Below are positions 21,648 to 32,965 of a stretch of 64,000 nucleotides of DNA, piece after piece. The position numbers were made by a program, and so were the translations under genes. How positions within the stretch are numbered: the stretch's first letter is position 1; every line of letters begins with the position of its first letter. Under the pieces are notes generated by a model, which was not told the DNA's origin, made no database searches, and saw only the letters and a list, made by a program, of their open reading frames with translations. The stretch is from positions 4,777,665 to 4,841,664 of the forward strand of contig JAHWDD010000003.1 in assembly GCA_023897205.1 (NCBI GenBank), written 5' to 3'. This DNA is from Exophiala sp. HKRS030. Lineage: Eukaryota; Ascomycota; Eurotiomycetes; Chaetothyriales; Herpotrichiellaceae.

Positions 21648-23536
21648 ATGTCCTCCCCAAATTCAAGGAAACCAGTATCGGGTCCGGCGAGTAACACACA
21701 TAACGACAAAAGCCCCAACAGGCCGACTGTCGCCAGTGCGGTCCCGGCGGGCACTGGTCAAGGCCTTGTTCGCACGCCCTCGCTCCGTCAGACTCGGCTC
21801 GCCCGAAAGCCTACCTCTCGAACAAGCAGTTCGTTCGCGCTACCCGATGGCGAGCAACAAGAGGAGGAAGAAACAAAGTCGGCCAACGCCCAATTGATTG
21901 CAGGTCTCAAGGAACAGGTCGATCGTGCGGAGCAGGCTTCGGAGCAATACAGGAAGCAATTGGAAATCATGCAGCAGCGACTCGATGAGGCGGCCGCGGA
22001 GCAGACGACGGGCGAAGAACGAGATTATAAAAGGCAGACAGAAATCGACCGCCTTCGAGCAGAGATAAGAGACCTCGCTCGGGAACGGCGCGAACTGGAA
22101 TCGGCGCAGGAACACGAGAGAAAACTCTTTGAGCAAGAACGCGAGAGGCAGAGCAGCAGGGAACTTGCCCTTCAGGACAAGGTCCACAGACTCAACGAAG
22201 TCCTACGTACGAAAGGGCTGGAACGAACGAGTGCAGATCGTTCCGGTAAGCTTCTCGTCCTATCAGCCAATTCTATATCTAGTACTTACAAAGCACAGGT
22301 GCCATTCCCGGAGACGACGACAAAGACAGTGATGATCCCGGCAATACCGACTCTCCTGATTTCGCTCAGGTTTTGCGGCAAAAGGATGCCACCATCGAGA
22401 CATTACGACTGGAGTTGGCTGAAAGTCACCTGAAAATCGCCGAGCAGGAACATATGGGTGATGGTCAGGTCCAGGGATTGGAGAAAGCTATCATGGAAGT
22501 CAAAATGCAGAACGCTCGATTGATCGAGGAAAATGAAAGTTTCCAGGTGCTTCTGAGTGAAAAGACTCTCAAAGGCGACTTCCTTCGAGATCATGCTGCT
22601 GACAATACCGGCCTGACTTCGCTCGCAGACGAGCTGGCTGGCAGCGGAGAAGATGCAGAAGGCCAAAGTGACACGGATAAAAGGCTGGAAACAGAAGTGC
22701 GTGTTCTGCGAGAAGAGAACAAGGCTCTCACATTGTATGTCGACAAAATTGTCGGACGAATTCTCCAACACGAAGGGTTCGAGCACATCATCACGGGCAA
22801 GGAACAGCAGAGCGAGCAGCCAGTGAAGCCAGCGCACACTGAAAAGGCTCTACCAGCCATACCCGACGCTCAAGCTGCCGCATCAACAACAACACCTGCA
22901 ACTGCAGCGGGTGTGGCAAGTGGATTCTTGCAACGAGCGCGATCTGTTGTATCTCGACCAGGGGGTCGAGGCCGACCAATGTCATATGCGCAGCCGTCGG
23001 CAACCTCCACCATGGCACCGTCGGCAAATGAGAATCCAGAGACGGCTCCAAGTATTCCCATGGGCCGATCAAGGCACCGTCGTGCGCGTTCCGATCAAGC
23101 ACAAACGGATATGGCTGCTGCGGCAGTAGTACACCAAATGAATCGTGGTTCACCGATGAGGACTGTATCCGGCAGTCCTTTGAGCCCTGGAATTCGACCA
23201 CTGAGCCCTCAACAGTCACAGAATCGTCAGTCGTACTTTGGATCGCAGCAGACGCGATCCACATCAGCATCTCGACCGACAGGCGACAGTTCGGCCAACA
23301 GTGTTAGCAGTGATCATAGCGAAGAGCCCAAATTAGCCACAGAGGTTAACTCTTCAGCCCCGGGCAGCACGCAAGGCCAGGCCAACATTCCTGGAGCCGT
23401 GATGAAACAGAATCAACTAAGACCGTTGAGATTGGTTCAAGAGCAGACGGCCGAGGAGGAGGCTCAGAAACGAGCCAACCGTGGAAGTTGGATGGGATGG
23501 CTCCGTGGTGGTTCTTTGGAGGCTCAGAACGATTAG
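21648..23536 (+). CDS. Coiled-coil protein of unknown function, 611 aa
   Basis: Exon 1 is 21648-22245, the intron is 53 nt, and exon 2 is 22299-23536. The N-terminal 75 residues are a basic Ser/Thr/Pro-rich region. Long heptad-rich helices cover about residues 80-200 (IDRLRAEIRDLARERRELES) and 215-370 (LRQKDATIETLRLELAESHL; EVRVLREENKALTLYVDKIV). The C-terminal third is disordered, Ser/Pro/Gln-rich, with SPLSPG-type phosphosites. It ends with a conserved-looking GSWMGWLRGGS patch. Similar ascomycete proteins are often labelled M-protein-like only because of coiled-coil content. It may be a cytoskeletal or trafficking scaffold, but nothing in the sequence proves this. There are no membrane segments. 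Confidence 0.82.
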
Positions 23537-24224
23537 TATTCTTTCCTGGTCCGGCCACCAGCATGACATGACCGTCACGAGTCAAGCCTAATTATGTAGA
23601 TAGCATTGTTGAATAGCATTTTTAAGGTGGCATTGATCATGCTGACCGAGATGGAAGTCTGTGGGTATCGCAGGCCGCTCTCACATCGAGTCTCTATGCT
23701 TTTCCATGCGCCTCCCACTGACAGTGTGAGTAACAGCGGATTATCGTGTATCCTACTATTAATTGCGCATTCAAGCCTTTCTCGGCCAGGCGTTGGCTTG
23801 CCGTGATTGGCTCGATCATATATCTGTGGGCGGAGGCGGGAGGCGGGAGGCGAGCGTGTCAACAATCCCAAATTTGATTGGAGTCATAAATGTTCGCCAG
23901 AGGAAAAAAACGTCAGGAGTTGTCCGTTCCCTCCACCGAGTGATATTATCAGTCAATTATCATCAAGAATTCTCAACGGATTGTTCTCGACTTCATAAAT
24001 CCGGCTCTTATTGTGAGAAAATACCTCGACGAGAACCGTTAGAAGTACCCGGGTTACTAAAGGCTTTCGGTTGATCAACTTCCTCTTCGCCTTCGGCTTT
24101 TCCTAAAGCGTTCTTCCGTCGATCTCTGCATTCTACAAGATATTTTTTTATCTTCAATAAGGATCACCATCTAATCTCTGCTGGTCCATCCCTCCTTCAA
24201 ACAAAACATCTGTTATCTTTAGCC
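23537..24224. other. Intergenic
   Basis: This holds the 3' flank of the coiled-coil gene and the promoter and leader of the phosphatase-superfamily gene. Pyrimidine-rich leader DNA precedes the ATG at 24225. No other gene is seen. Confidence 0.5.
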
Positions 24225-25175
24225 ATGGCAAAGCCAATTATTCATCTCGTGCGACACGCACAAGGGTATCATAACCTGGGCGCCGAGTTCCACCACTTGC
24301 CAGACCCCCGCTTGACGCCTCTGGGGGAGTCTCAATGTGCACAGCTTCGAGATACACATTTCCCGTCATCACGCCAGCAATCCATCAGTCTGGTCACTGC
24401 TTCGCCATTGTCAAGAACATTGCACACAGCACACGCAACGTTCTCACCTGCGCTCTCAAATGGGAAATGCCAACCCGAGATTCTGGCCATCCCGGATGCA
24501 CAGGAGACCAGCGATTTTCCGTGCGATACCGGCAGTGATTTACATGTATTGAGAAACATCGTGGCGGAGCGAAGCTGGCCAGTCGATCTTTCACTTGTGA
24601 CGGAAGGATGGAATGAAAAGACCCTTACGAATCGTTATTCACCGGCCGGTCAGGCAATTCTGCGACGTGCTCGAGATGCTCGAGTTCTGCTCCGTCAGAA
24701 GGCAAGGGAACTATCTCAGCAGGGTGATGAGAACGTGGAAATCGTGCTTGTCGCTCATGGCGCATATATGCATTACATTTCCGACGATTGGGAAGACGCC
24801 GACAAATTCATGTCTACCGGATGGGAGAATTGCGAATTTCGAACATATACGTTTGAACATGACTTTACATCTGATGACGATCCTGATGCCTTCTTCGCCG
24901 AGACACTGGACTCACGCAAGAGAAGGGGAAAGGAGCATCCGATGATTGGCCATGATCAGCAGGTGCAGCTATGCGAGCAGATGATGCTGGCTTGGGAGGG
25001 TCAAGGCTGTCAGAATCCCATGAAGATCTTGATTCCTTCGAGCCCAGGAGTAGACACGTATTCTCCGGCACCGGTCGCTAGAAAACAACAGACCGTCGAT
25101 ACGGAAGGTCAAGACCCAGCGCCTCAGGGAATCAGTTTGGAAAGAGCAGGTACTGAGATCGAGGTCGAAGCATAG
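24225..25175 (+). CDS. Histidine phosphatase superfamily (phosphoglycerate-mutase-like) protein, 316 aa
   Basis: This is a single exon with an ATG in good context. The catalytic motif LVRHAQGYHN places R10-H11 at the N-terminus, followed by DPRLTPLGESQCAQL, the usual family pattern. TASPLSRTLHTA supplies a second conserved arginine, and VLVAHGAYMHYI supplies the second catalytic histidine at about residue 178. This branch comprises fungal cytosolic phosphatases of the RHG type, some annotated as phosphoglycerate mutase family; the true substrate is unknown. There is no signal peptide or membrane segment. The C-terminal 90 residues form an extension rich in charged residues. True glycolytic mutase activity is unlikely given the divergent core. 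Confidence 0.93.
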   Translation: MAKPIIHLVRHAQGYHNLGAEFHHLPDPRLTPLGESQCAQLRDTHFPSSRQQSISLVTASPLSRTLHTAHATFSPALSNGKCQPEILAIPDAQETSDFPCDTGSDLHVLRNIVAERSWPVDLSLVTEGWNEKTLTNRYSPAGQAILRRARDARVLLRQKARELSQQGDENVEIVLVAHGAYMHYISDDWEDADKFMSTGWENCEFRTYTFEHDFTSDDDPDAFFAETLDSRKRRGKEHPMIGHDQQVQLCEQMMLAWEGQGCQNPMKILIPSSPGVDTYSPAPVARKQQTVDTEGQDPAPQGISLERAGTEIEVEA

Positions 25176-25809
25176 GAGTGAAAGGCGCGACACAACCCCT
25201 TTGTCTCACCGAGGTTGATATCCATATTGCATCAACAACGCGAAGATCATCGACTCATAGAATATCGTCATTACCACTGCATAGATTTACAGCAGCACAG
25301 ACATAGATACTTAGACAACATCTATTTACGAATACGTCCGTTGTCTGCGTGAGAATGGAGATGCTAGAAATTCCCACTCATGTACCACCACATGCAATGC
25401 GGTGTAGGCGTGACCAGCCGCCGACTCACGTTGACAATCTTGACATGTGGAAATGACGTCAAACAAGGCTACATACGAGCAGTATCATTGAGGTTGTCCA
25501 CACGCATTTACATCTCTACCGCCTCCGTGCACCTCCTATTTGAGAACTTCGAGTGTTGTTTACTTGGTCAACTGCCTCGGTATTCATTTGTGGTTCCTGC
25601 TTGATCGAGAATCTTGTCCAAAAAGGCAGGCACGGTGCAAAAAGATGCTTCATTGACTTATTGCTATCACTCCAGACTTCAACTCGTCCAGCACCACACC
25701 TCATACTTGGCGACTTCAACTCTTGTGATCGTCAGACTTCTGTTCCGCCCGTAACCCACGGACAAGGAGTCTTTATAATTAGCAAGGACGATTTCTTACT
25801 CTTTACAAC
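25176..25809. other. Intergenic
   Basis: This is the 3' flank of the phosphatase-superfamily gene and the promoter of the SigF-like gene. Short frames on both strands look non-coding. Confidence 0.5.
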
Positions 25810-26729
25810 ATGGAGGATCCCGGTATGCTCGATGCCTTCAATGATGAATTACCTTGCTGATGGACGATGCAGTGGCAGAAATCTCTGGGATCATTCAGAC
25901 CCTTTGCACAGGAACCCCTGAGGTTCAGAGGAGTGCCGTGGCAATCTACTTCACTTCCAGCGCTTCTTTCACTCATCCATTCTGTCGCACTGGAAGCTTT
26001 CCGGGCTCCATATGGTCCATCCACATGATCTACCGTTGGTATAAAATCCTCAGTCCACATATCGAAGTTGCTGTGGATAGCGTTGGTATGTGAAATCCTT
26101 TCCCTCCCTTGGGGAACTTTGCTCATACATGGCTAGCTTTCGACAAACAAAATCTGTTACTCTACGTATCGATCCACCAAAACTTCAAGTTGTGGTTTGT
26201 CCCTTTCTACAATGCTCCGGTCAAATTGGTCACCGTCCTGCAACTCAGTACTGATCCGGATCCGGAGCCTGAACACGATGACACATCGACTATTCATAAC
26301 TTGATAGGACCTGTGACGATTGAAGCAGTTGTGGAGCAAGATTTGGAGACATCGACAGGACGGAACGAGACAAACGGCAAAGGAAAGAAGAAAGCCAATC
26401 AGGCCCCTCCAAATTCTAGAAGGAAACCATCATGGAGGCAAGGAAACCCTTACAGCGCGCTAGCATCACCCGACACTCCGTCTTCGCGAGGAATTGATCA
26501 AAAGGTTAAGTACTTCATTCATTCACAGAACGATCTCTACCAGACCAACGAGTGGATCAAGTTCCTCGTGCCTTGGGGAGTTGGTGCCTTTCTCGTTATA
26601 GCATGGCAATTTTGGGCCACAATACTCTGTATACTCGGCACTATGACCTACGACGCTGTTACCTGGGTGCCACGTCAACTTTCTGGCTCCAAACCAAAGC
26701 TACAAGACGTCACTGAGGCTGAGAAGTGA
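25810..26729 (+). CDS. SigF-like NTF2-like domain protein with C-terminal membrane anchor, 272 aa
   Basis: Three exons are inferred: 25810-25822 (MEDP), 25873-26085 and 26137-26729. The introns are 50 and 51 nt. The tiny first exon was found by extending the frame upstream; splicing joins MEDP to VAEISGIIQTLCTGTPEVQR. ASFTHPFCRTGSFPGS, IYRWYKILSPHIEVAVDSVA and the junction-spanning AFDKQNLLLYVSIHQNFKLW and LVTVLQL blocks match fungal proteins annotated as SigF-like NTF2-like. NTF2-like folds form a cone-shaped ligand pocket, but no catalytic residues can be assigned. A charged Ser/Lys-rich linker leads to one or two hydrophobic segments (about residues 220-250). The protein is probably membrane-bound and its role is unknown. 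Confidence 0.85.
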
Positions 26730-29700
26730 ACAATTTACTTGTAACCAAGCTGAGGCTGCGAGGAGCCGTGGAACCACTGCCTGGGCTCCGAGGCAGGGCC
26801 TATGTACAATTATCAAAGGATTATTAATGAACATGATTATGAAAGGAGGAAGGTCTGCTTGTTAAGGGGATCCGCCGGGTGTGGCAGAACTTCGAGTGCG
26901 AAGTTTGAAGGTTAAAAATTGCATAATACTGTCAGGGATAGTTCTTAGTGGCCTCATGGATAGATCATAGAATAATGCAAAGAATAGACGACAGGCTCGA
27001 CCAACACATTTTTCCGATGATCTGTAACATGGTGACTGCTTCTTTGTGAGAGCTGCTCGGATATCGACCTTTGGCCATGAAATCGTAGGCCTTACTGACC
27101 TCCAAAGTCCCGAAATACACTCTCGATGACGTTCTTGACCACGGGCAGAGGAGCAGAAGCAATGATACAAAGCATCCACACCCAGTCGGTCTCTGCATAC
27201 CATGGACACTGTAATCAAAGCTACTAGATGTAGCAGAATAGTCCAGGCTTATCGAAATGACGACAGTTGACATGGCAAGCGCACACAACATGCAAGTCGC
27301 TCTCGCCGGTACTCATAGCACACGGCGCTGAGACGAGATGGATAAATATGAGTGAGCACAGAGAGACGACATCACAAACCCCAAATTCTGCAAGCAGAAT
27401 GGCACCGACTCGGAGGATTATAACTCTTGAGGAGCATGGCCAGGCACGGCACTAGCGGCGATCTCTGGCATCAGCAGGATCGACGGCATGGCACAGCAAC
27501 GCTCTCCGATATTCTTGCATCAAAAATATGAAGTTCCTTTTCTAGGCATGTTTTGTGAATGTCGGATGCGCGCCTTACGATTCTTGGATTCCGGATCTAC
27601 TGGGCCTTCGCATCTGCTACTTGTAAATGGAGGCATCCTGCTGGTGTCGGCGAGAGATGCTGTGGATTTGGCTCGACCTCGAATTCGTTGATATGGTCTT
27701 GCCGGTCATTCCTTGTGAGTCTCTGAGGCGAGAGGCTTTGCTTTGGTCAGTCAATGGCATGGGCAGAGTGTTGCGAGATAGGCAAACAGCGTCGTGTAGT
27801 TAGTTAGCGGGGAAACGGGACGGGATAGGATGTCGACATTCGCCCTTCCAATAGCACAGCTATCCAGTCGACAGCATGCGGGAGCCACTTCGTAATATGA
27901 TGAATCACACGGAAGAGAGTAACCTTCTACTCGTCTAGGTGTTGAATTTAGCTGAGCTAGCGGGGAAGCCTTGACGGGCCACGGAGGAGGCGGTGTGAGA
28001 GGGAAATCGGTAAGAGAATGTGACATTGTTTGTAACAGCCAAGAAAGTATACCCATATTCACTTATCTTTCTTTATGATCCTGACCGGTCTCAAAATGCC
28101 ATGACTCTGAAGCATGATGCATTTGATGTGTCCTTCTGGATCCGAATAATGCTGTGGATCTGTGCTACCACGATTCTTCTGGTGACACGAAACTGCTGCA
28201 AATCTTGGGACTTTTCGCATCTCACCTATGATTTGTACGATCCTTCATCGGTACCACGTCTGCGACGGTGTCATTGGCGGGACTTGACGCACGAACAGCG
28301 CTCCGAGTGGTGCTCTATTCAGGGCCGGCAACGAGTAGGAACACAAATCTGACGCCGGTGATTGGACAGGACTTAACAGCTTATGTTCTGAAAATCCCAG
28401 AGCAACGGCCCCCTATTACCACCACAATCGAATGTGCTATCAGCAATGGGTCCTTTATCTCATCATAGATTCCAGAAGCATCGCGTGCAGTGCCGAAGGG
28501 CAGTAACAATACGCTTGCACGGACGATGGCCGAAGTCTGGGTATGGCAATATCATTCAGGAACAAGTGACGGCCCTTGGGGAGCTATGCCGCCGTGATCA
28601 TCCATGTTCATCTCGCCAGAAACAGGGGAAGAGCAGTTGGCCCGCTTACAAGACGTTGAGATATGCCGCGTTGGCCATGAGTGGATGGTAGAAATATTGT
28701 CCTTGGCCAGAAACTCGATCTCCTGAATGGCTAGACTCAAGCTCTCTGAATCATGTATTGTCCTTTGCTTGTGCTGTCGGCTGCGTATCCTGAAAACAAT
28801 TTTACTTGTTGGGCATCAAATTCCTGCAGCGCAGCAAGGTCACTTGAGTTCCAGATGATGTCCGCCTAAGGACAGGCTGCGCAAACTGAGCGAGGCAAAT
28901 ATCAATTGGTCACAGCGCGTGGGTTCGGACAAAGGTCCTTGCATCGATGGAGGTGATTGCTGCGGTTCACGTTGGGCAGCAGCGTCAAGTGGCGATGACT
29001 GAGGGCGTAGCTGGGGCAGGGCACCGCCAGCAAAGTACACGGACAGGCGACCTAGCGCAGAGTTGCATCGCAGTCGTGGCGTCTTCGTCAACGTATAGGA
29101 AGGATCCAAGCACCTGGAGGTGTTCGGTCTGCTCTCGAAGATAATTGATGGCGAGGTTTCGAAGTCCAGCACTCGAAAGGAGAATGTATGAAGGATTCAA
29201 AGAGATGCAGTTGCCTAATCTTCCAACAAGGAAAGCAAGCGACAGGGATGCGCAGCCACCAACTAAACTAAGCACTTACCTAAACCGAAGCGACACCGCC
29301 AGAACAACCACTTCAATTTATCGCAAGACCTTTGAAGCATGGCCGATATAACATCGCGAAAAATGAAGACTCATGCTTCAGGTAGACACGGTGACAAAGA
29401 AGATCCGGCGTCCGACTGTACCAAATATCGTATCAGAAGCAGGGGTTATACCTGGCTGAGCTTGGTTGCCTTTTCTTCGCGCGTGTCAGAGGTATGAAAG
29501 GGATTCGGCAGCAAACAAGGGGATTGCCCGCCTCACATCCCTTTCTTGCAGCGTATTGGAAGCGAATTCGTGGCGGTCCTTCTTTCATCCAAGCCATTGA
29601 TGGCAATCAACAGTCCGTCAGCCGACTTGCTAGGCCTTTTGTACGCAATTACATACCTTGAAAGCGCTCACATGATTCTTTCGCGGCGACGCAATGCCAC

Positions 29701-29926
29701 CAATGCGGATTTCCATAGACAGAAAGTGCCATATGTGTTTGGAGTCAACTGGTAGTTCATAGCCCGACCGCTGGTTACTATGCAATGAACCCTGACTTTG
29801 TTGGTTTGCCAGCCCAAGTTGTCATCCTGAACTGGTGTGCCACGGCAAAATATAAGGTCTAGGGCCTAGGTGTGGGTTAAAAACCCACCCTCATCTCAGA
29901 TCTTGAGTCTCCCAACTTTCAAAGCG
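26730..29926. other. Gene-poor stretch, 3.2 kb, no supported gene
   Basis: Only short overlapping frames (at most 118 codons) occur on both strands, and none gives a family match I can defend. A small hairpin (CTGCCT, 8-nt loop, AGGCAG) lies near 26779-26798. Frames at 28020-28352 (plus) and 28985-29275 (minus) look slightly protein-like and could be remnants, but no motif is clear. Confidence 0.4.
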
Positions 29927-30549
29927 ATGGCTGAACGCAAACAAGATCTGTTGCACCCTCGACATGAGCAATTCATAGTCAATCAAGGAAAGGAAAGAGC
30001 TAGATATGGAAAATCTCTCGACAGGCCAGACGACGCTGTTCTACAGTCTCCAAATGGTGTCGATCACGAAGGTAGAGTCCTTCCCATCAGCGAGGACTTG
30101 TCCACAATGAACTCTGGTTATACCTGGCGGCAACACGAATCATGCTCTGAGGGAAGTCATGTCAACAATACCGAGTATGCGGCATTTAAGGAAGTACATC
30201 AGCATGTTTTGGGCAAGTTTTCTTGTGACGAATATTTGCTAGAATTCATGAGCTGACATTTGTAGATGATGTCTCAAGGCAACATGAGGTTGACCATGGA
30301 GAAACTGCTAATAATTCAGGGGCGACCAAACCTATGCCTCAACGACCAAATTCGCCGCGTCCACGCGAAGGTCAACGTCGCAGGAACTCATCCCGAGATG
30401 TTATTGGCATTGAATCAGCGCAGATCGATGCTCACCACTATGCACCGAGACTCAGCTTTGACGAAGATTCTCCGCCTCAAGACTCCCAATCATCACAGCA
30501 GGCAAGCAACACTGACACCAGTCAAACGAGCCCGGAAACCAGCAAGTAG
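29927..30549 (+). CDS. Small hypothetical hydrophilic protein, about 193 aa
   Basis: Two exons are proposed: 29927-30224 and 30266-30549. The 41-nt intron has a GTGACG donor, a CTGAC branch and a TTTGTAG acceptor, and this junction keeps the frame. The ATG at 29927 has good context (AAAGCGATGG). The protein is acidic to neutral, rich in His, Asp, Ser and Gln, with no hydrophobic segment. The C-terminal half (RPNSPRPREGQRRRNSSRD and a Gln/Ser/Thr tail) is likely disordered. I recognise no domain. The gene stands alone in a gene-poor interval, so the model could be wrong. Confidence 0.45.
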
Positions 30550-31847
30550 CGGTCAACAGAACTGAGGTCTAGGAGTTTGTCTCATACGATTTTGAAGATT
30601 CAATTTTCCCTGTTTTGCAAATTCTTTTATCACCGAGGTTCTGGTTTGGTTGACTTTCCACTCTCTAGGCCAAGACGAATGCACCCCTCCTTCGTGTGTG
30701 CACCTGTAGTCGGACCTATAAAGCATCCCGAAGAGATAAAAATGGGGAATCCTGGATCCTAACACTGTCTTTTCCTAAACTTTGGCTTGCAGAAGCACAA
30801 TCTATTGTATCCTGGGTATGGTCTTCTTAGCATACATTACTGCGTCCCATCTGAGATAACTTGAATGCAAAAAATTGGAATTCAATCACAATGCCTCTCC
30901 GTATGCATGCATCGTCTTCCGTCGCATGAACCTGAAACTTAGTTTGTGACATTGATAGTAATTTTGCCATTCAACTCGCTGCCGATCCAGTTAGCCTTGC
31001 CAGTTCGGAATCAGCCGTGCTCAGACAGCATTGTTGCCTGCTGAGCCTGGTGACGGATTTGCGAGATGAGGCGACTTAAACACCCAATGAACATGATGCT
31101 GCATCCAACACCAATGTGCCTGGCAGCCGCACTTGACTCGGAGTTCCTTCGTGTGCCAGCGTAGATTTGTCTACGACGTTGGTTGTGATTGGGCTGAAGA
31201 AACGCGGTTATCTACCATTTAGATTGGATGAGATGAGGCTCTGCAAATTGTGGGCCTGGAAGATCATTTGCGGCTGAAACCGTGTTCCCCGGAGACGGTT
31301 CCTTGGTTGGGAGAGTCCGAAAAAGCTAACGAGTGCTAATTCTGTCGTTCTGTACAACGCATGGTATGGTGACGTGGATTTATCTACCGAATCTGATGAT
31401 AGCCAACGAAGTAATAGGCCAAGACATCTAAACCCTACTGTTGAAAGGCATGTAGACGCTGAAACAAACGGTGGGCACGACCCAGCACCTTCCCAGAGGC
31501 CTCTATTGATCTTGCAAGAGCTGGAATAGAGAACTCAGGCTTATTCCGCGCTTCTTGCCGGAGCCTTATCACGAAAATCTTCGCTAGAAGTACAGATAGG
31601 CCCGAGCACCTAGGAGTCTTTGTCTGGGCTTTTAGAGGCCACACACGATGTGCAGAGTGACTAAAGGACGGGTCACGTTATCACGGGCTGGAAATGAATT
31701 CCGTTCATAGTGTCGTCACCATCTGTTTGGTGAACGCTTATGGGCAAACATAACCAACAACAAGACTATCTTCATGATAGGGCTCGACAGGCCACTACAG
31801 CATCGCTGGGCTGGCAAGATCCATCTGGTTGAATTACCAACATTAAG
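30550..31847. other. Intergenic, no supported gene
   Basis: Reading frames reach only about 70 codons. This includes the promoter of the membrane protein gene that starts at 31848. No repeats of note were seen. Confidence 0.45.
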
Positions 31848-32965
31848 ATGCCAGTTGACGAAACAGAAAACATTGTTGGAGCGATCGTATTCTTTTTCTA
31901 TATTCTAGCCGCACTACTATTGTCAGGTCTCTTGATTAACAACTTGATCACAACGTGGTCAAGAAAGTCTCGGCAATCTTTTCAGACCCGTCAAAGAATT
32001 GGAATCAAAAATGCCTCTCCCGTCAAAAACGCGCGGACTCCAGGAAACAAGGTCGCGATCACTGCTACAATAACAGGTATCAGCTTTGCCACTCTGTCTT
32101 TCCACATGCTCAATTTCCTTGTCCAGTCATACATGCGGTGGTCAAGTGCGCAGATCTCAAATGGCTTGATGTTGGACCACAGCACCGGCAGCACATGGGA
32201 AATAATGCGAAGCCTGCAGATATGGAAATGGCCCAAAGGCTCCACCCTCTTCAAAGACTTCGCTGTAGTCATTTCCAAGGACCCTAGACGATTTTGGTGG
32301 ACACAGCTGGTCTTGCTTTACACGATGGCCTGGAATATGCTCATGAGCGTGGTGGGTGAGTGCCAATAGTTGGGCTTCGTCATGCCTTCGTTCATCGTGT
32401 GTTAATGATGGAAGCAGGGACAAGACTCGAAATTCCTCATCTCTGGGCGTATTTTGCGCTGGATCAGATTTTGCCAGTTTCATTCACTCAGAATCTCTTC
32501 CTCACGGCTATCCTCGTGCAGGATTCACAGAAATTGGATGGGAATGGCACATGGGAACCAGCTCCGAGGACTTTGCAGTTCATGGTAGTCCTCACTTACA
32601 TTGCAAGTCTTGTCGCTGCTTCTCAGAGCGGGCAAAGACCCTCCTGGCTGTTTCCAGTCTTATTCAGTACCAGGATCTTGCTGTTTGCGCCGTACTTAGT
32701 GTTGCAACCTTCACGAGGGCCTGGAACTCGAAGGGCTCTGCTTCGGAGTCTAGACACAACTCTACAGGGTTACCGGCAATCTTTTGCGGTTCTCTTCTTG
32801 GCTGGATTCTTGATGCAGGCGGTCCAAACAATGCGATTGCCTTCGAAAAGCTTTCCGTGGAGCACTCTGAAAGATGATCCGGCCATCAGTGCGCTTGGTT
32901 ATGATTTTTTCCTGAGTATTATGGGATCCTTTGCATATTTCTTACAAGTTGGTGGAATTGAATGA
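31848..32965 (+). CDS. Polytopic membrane protein of unknown function, 351 aa
   Basis: Exon 1 is 31848-32355, the intron is 62 nt (GTGAGT donor, TTAAT branch, GCAG acceptor), and exon 2 is 32418-32965. The frame is continuous across the junction, giving VVGTRLEIPHLWAYFALDQI. Hydrophobic segments occur near residues 8-34 (IVGAIVFFFYILAALLLSGL), 70-90, 150-172, 180-205, 225-245, 255-275, 300-320 and at the C-terminus. The cytosolic loop after the first helix is basic. The pattern resembles fungal proteins with an eight-helix layout and no named function. There is no transporter or receptor motif I can name, and no neighbour that suggests a pathway. Confidence 0.75.

Noticed and set aside
28020..28352. 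Possible remnant of an oxidase-like gene
   Set aside because: One short stretch (RCHWRDLTHEQRSEW) faintly recalls fungal enzymes, but no second motif or frame continuity supports it.
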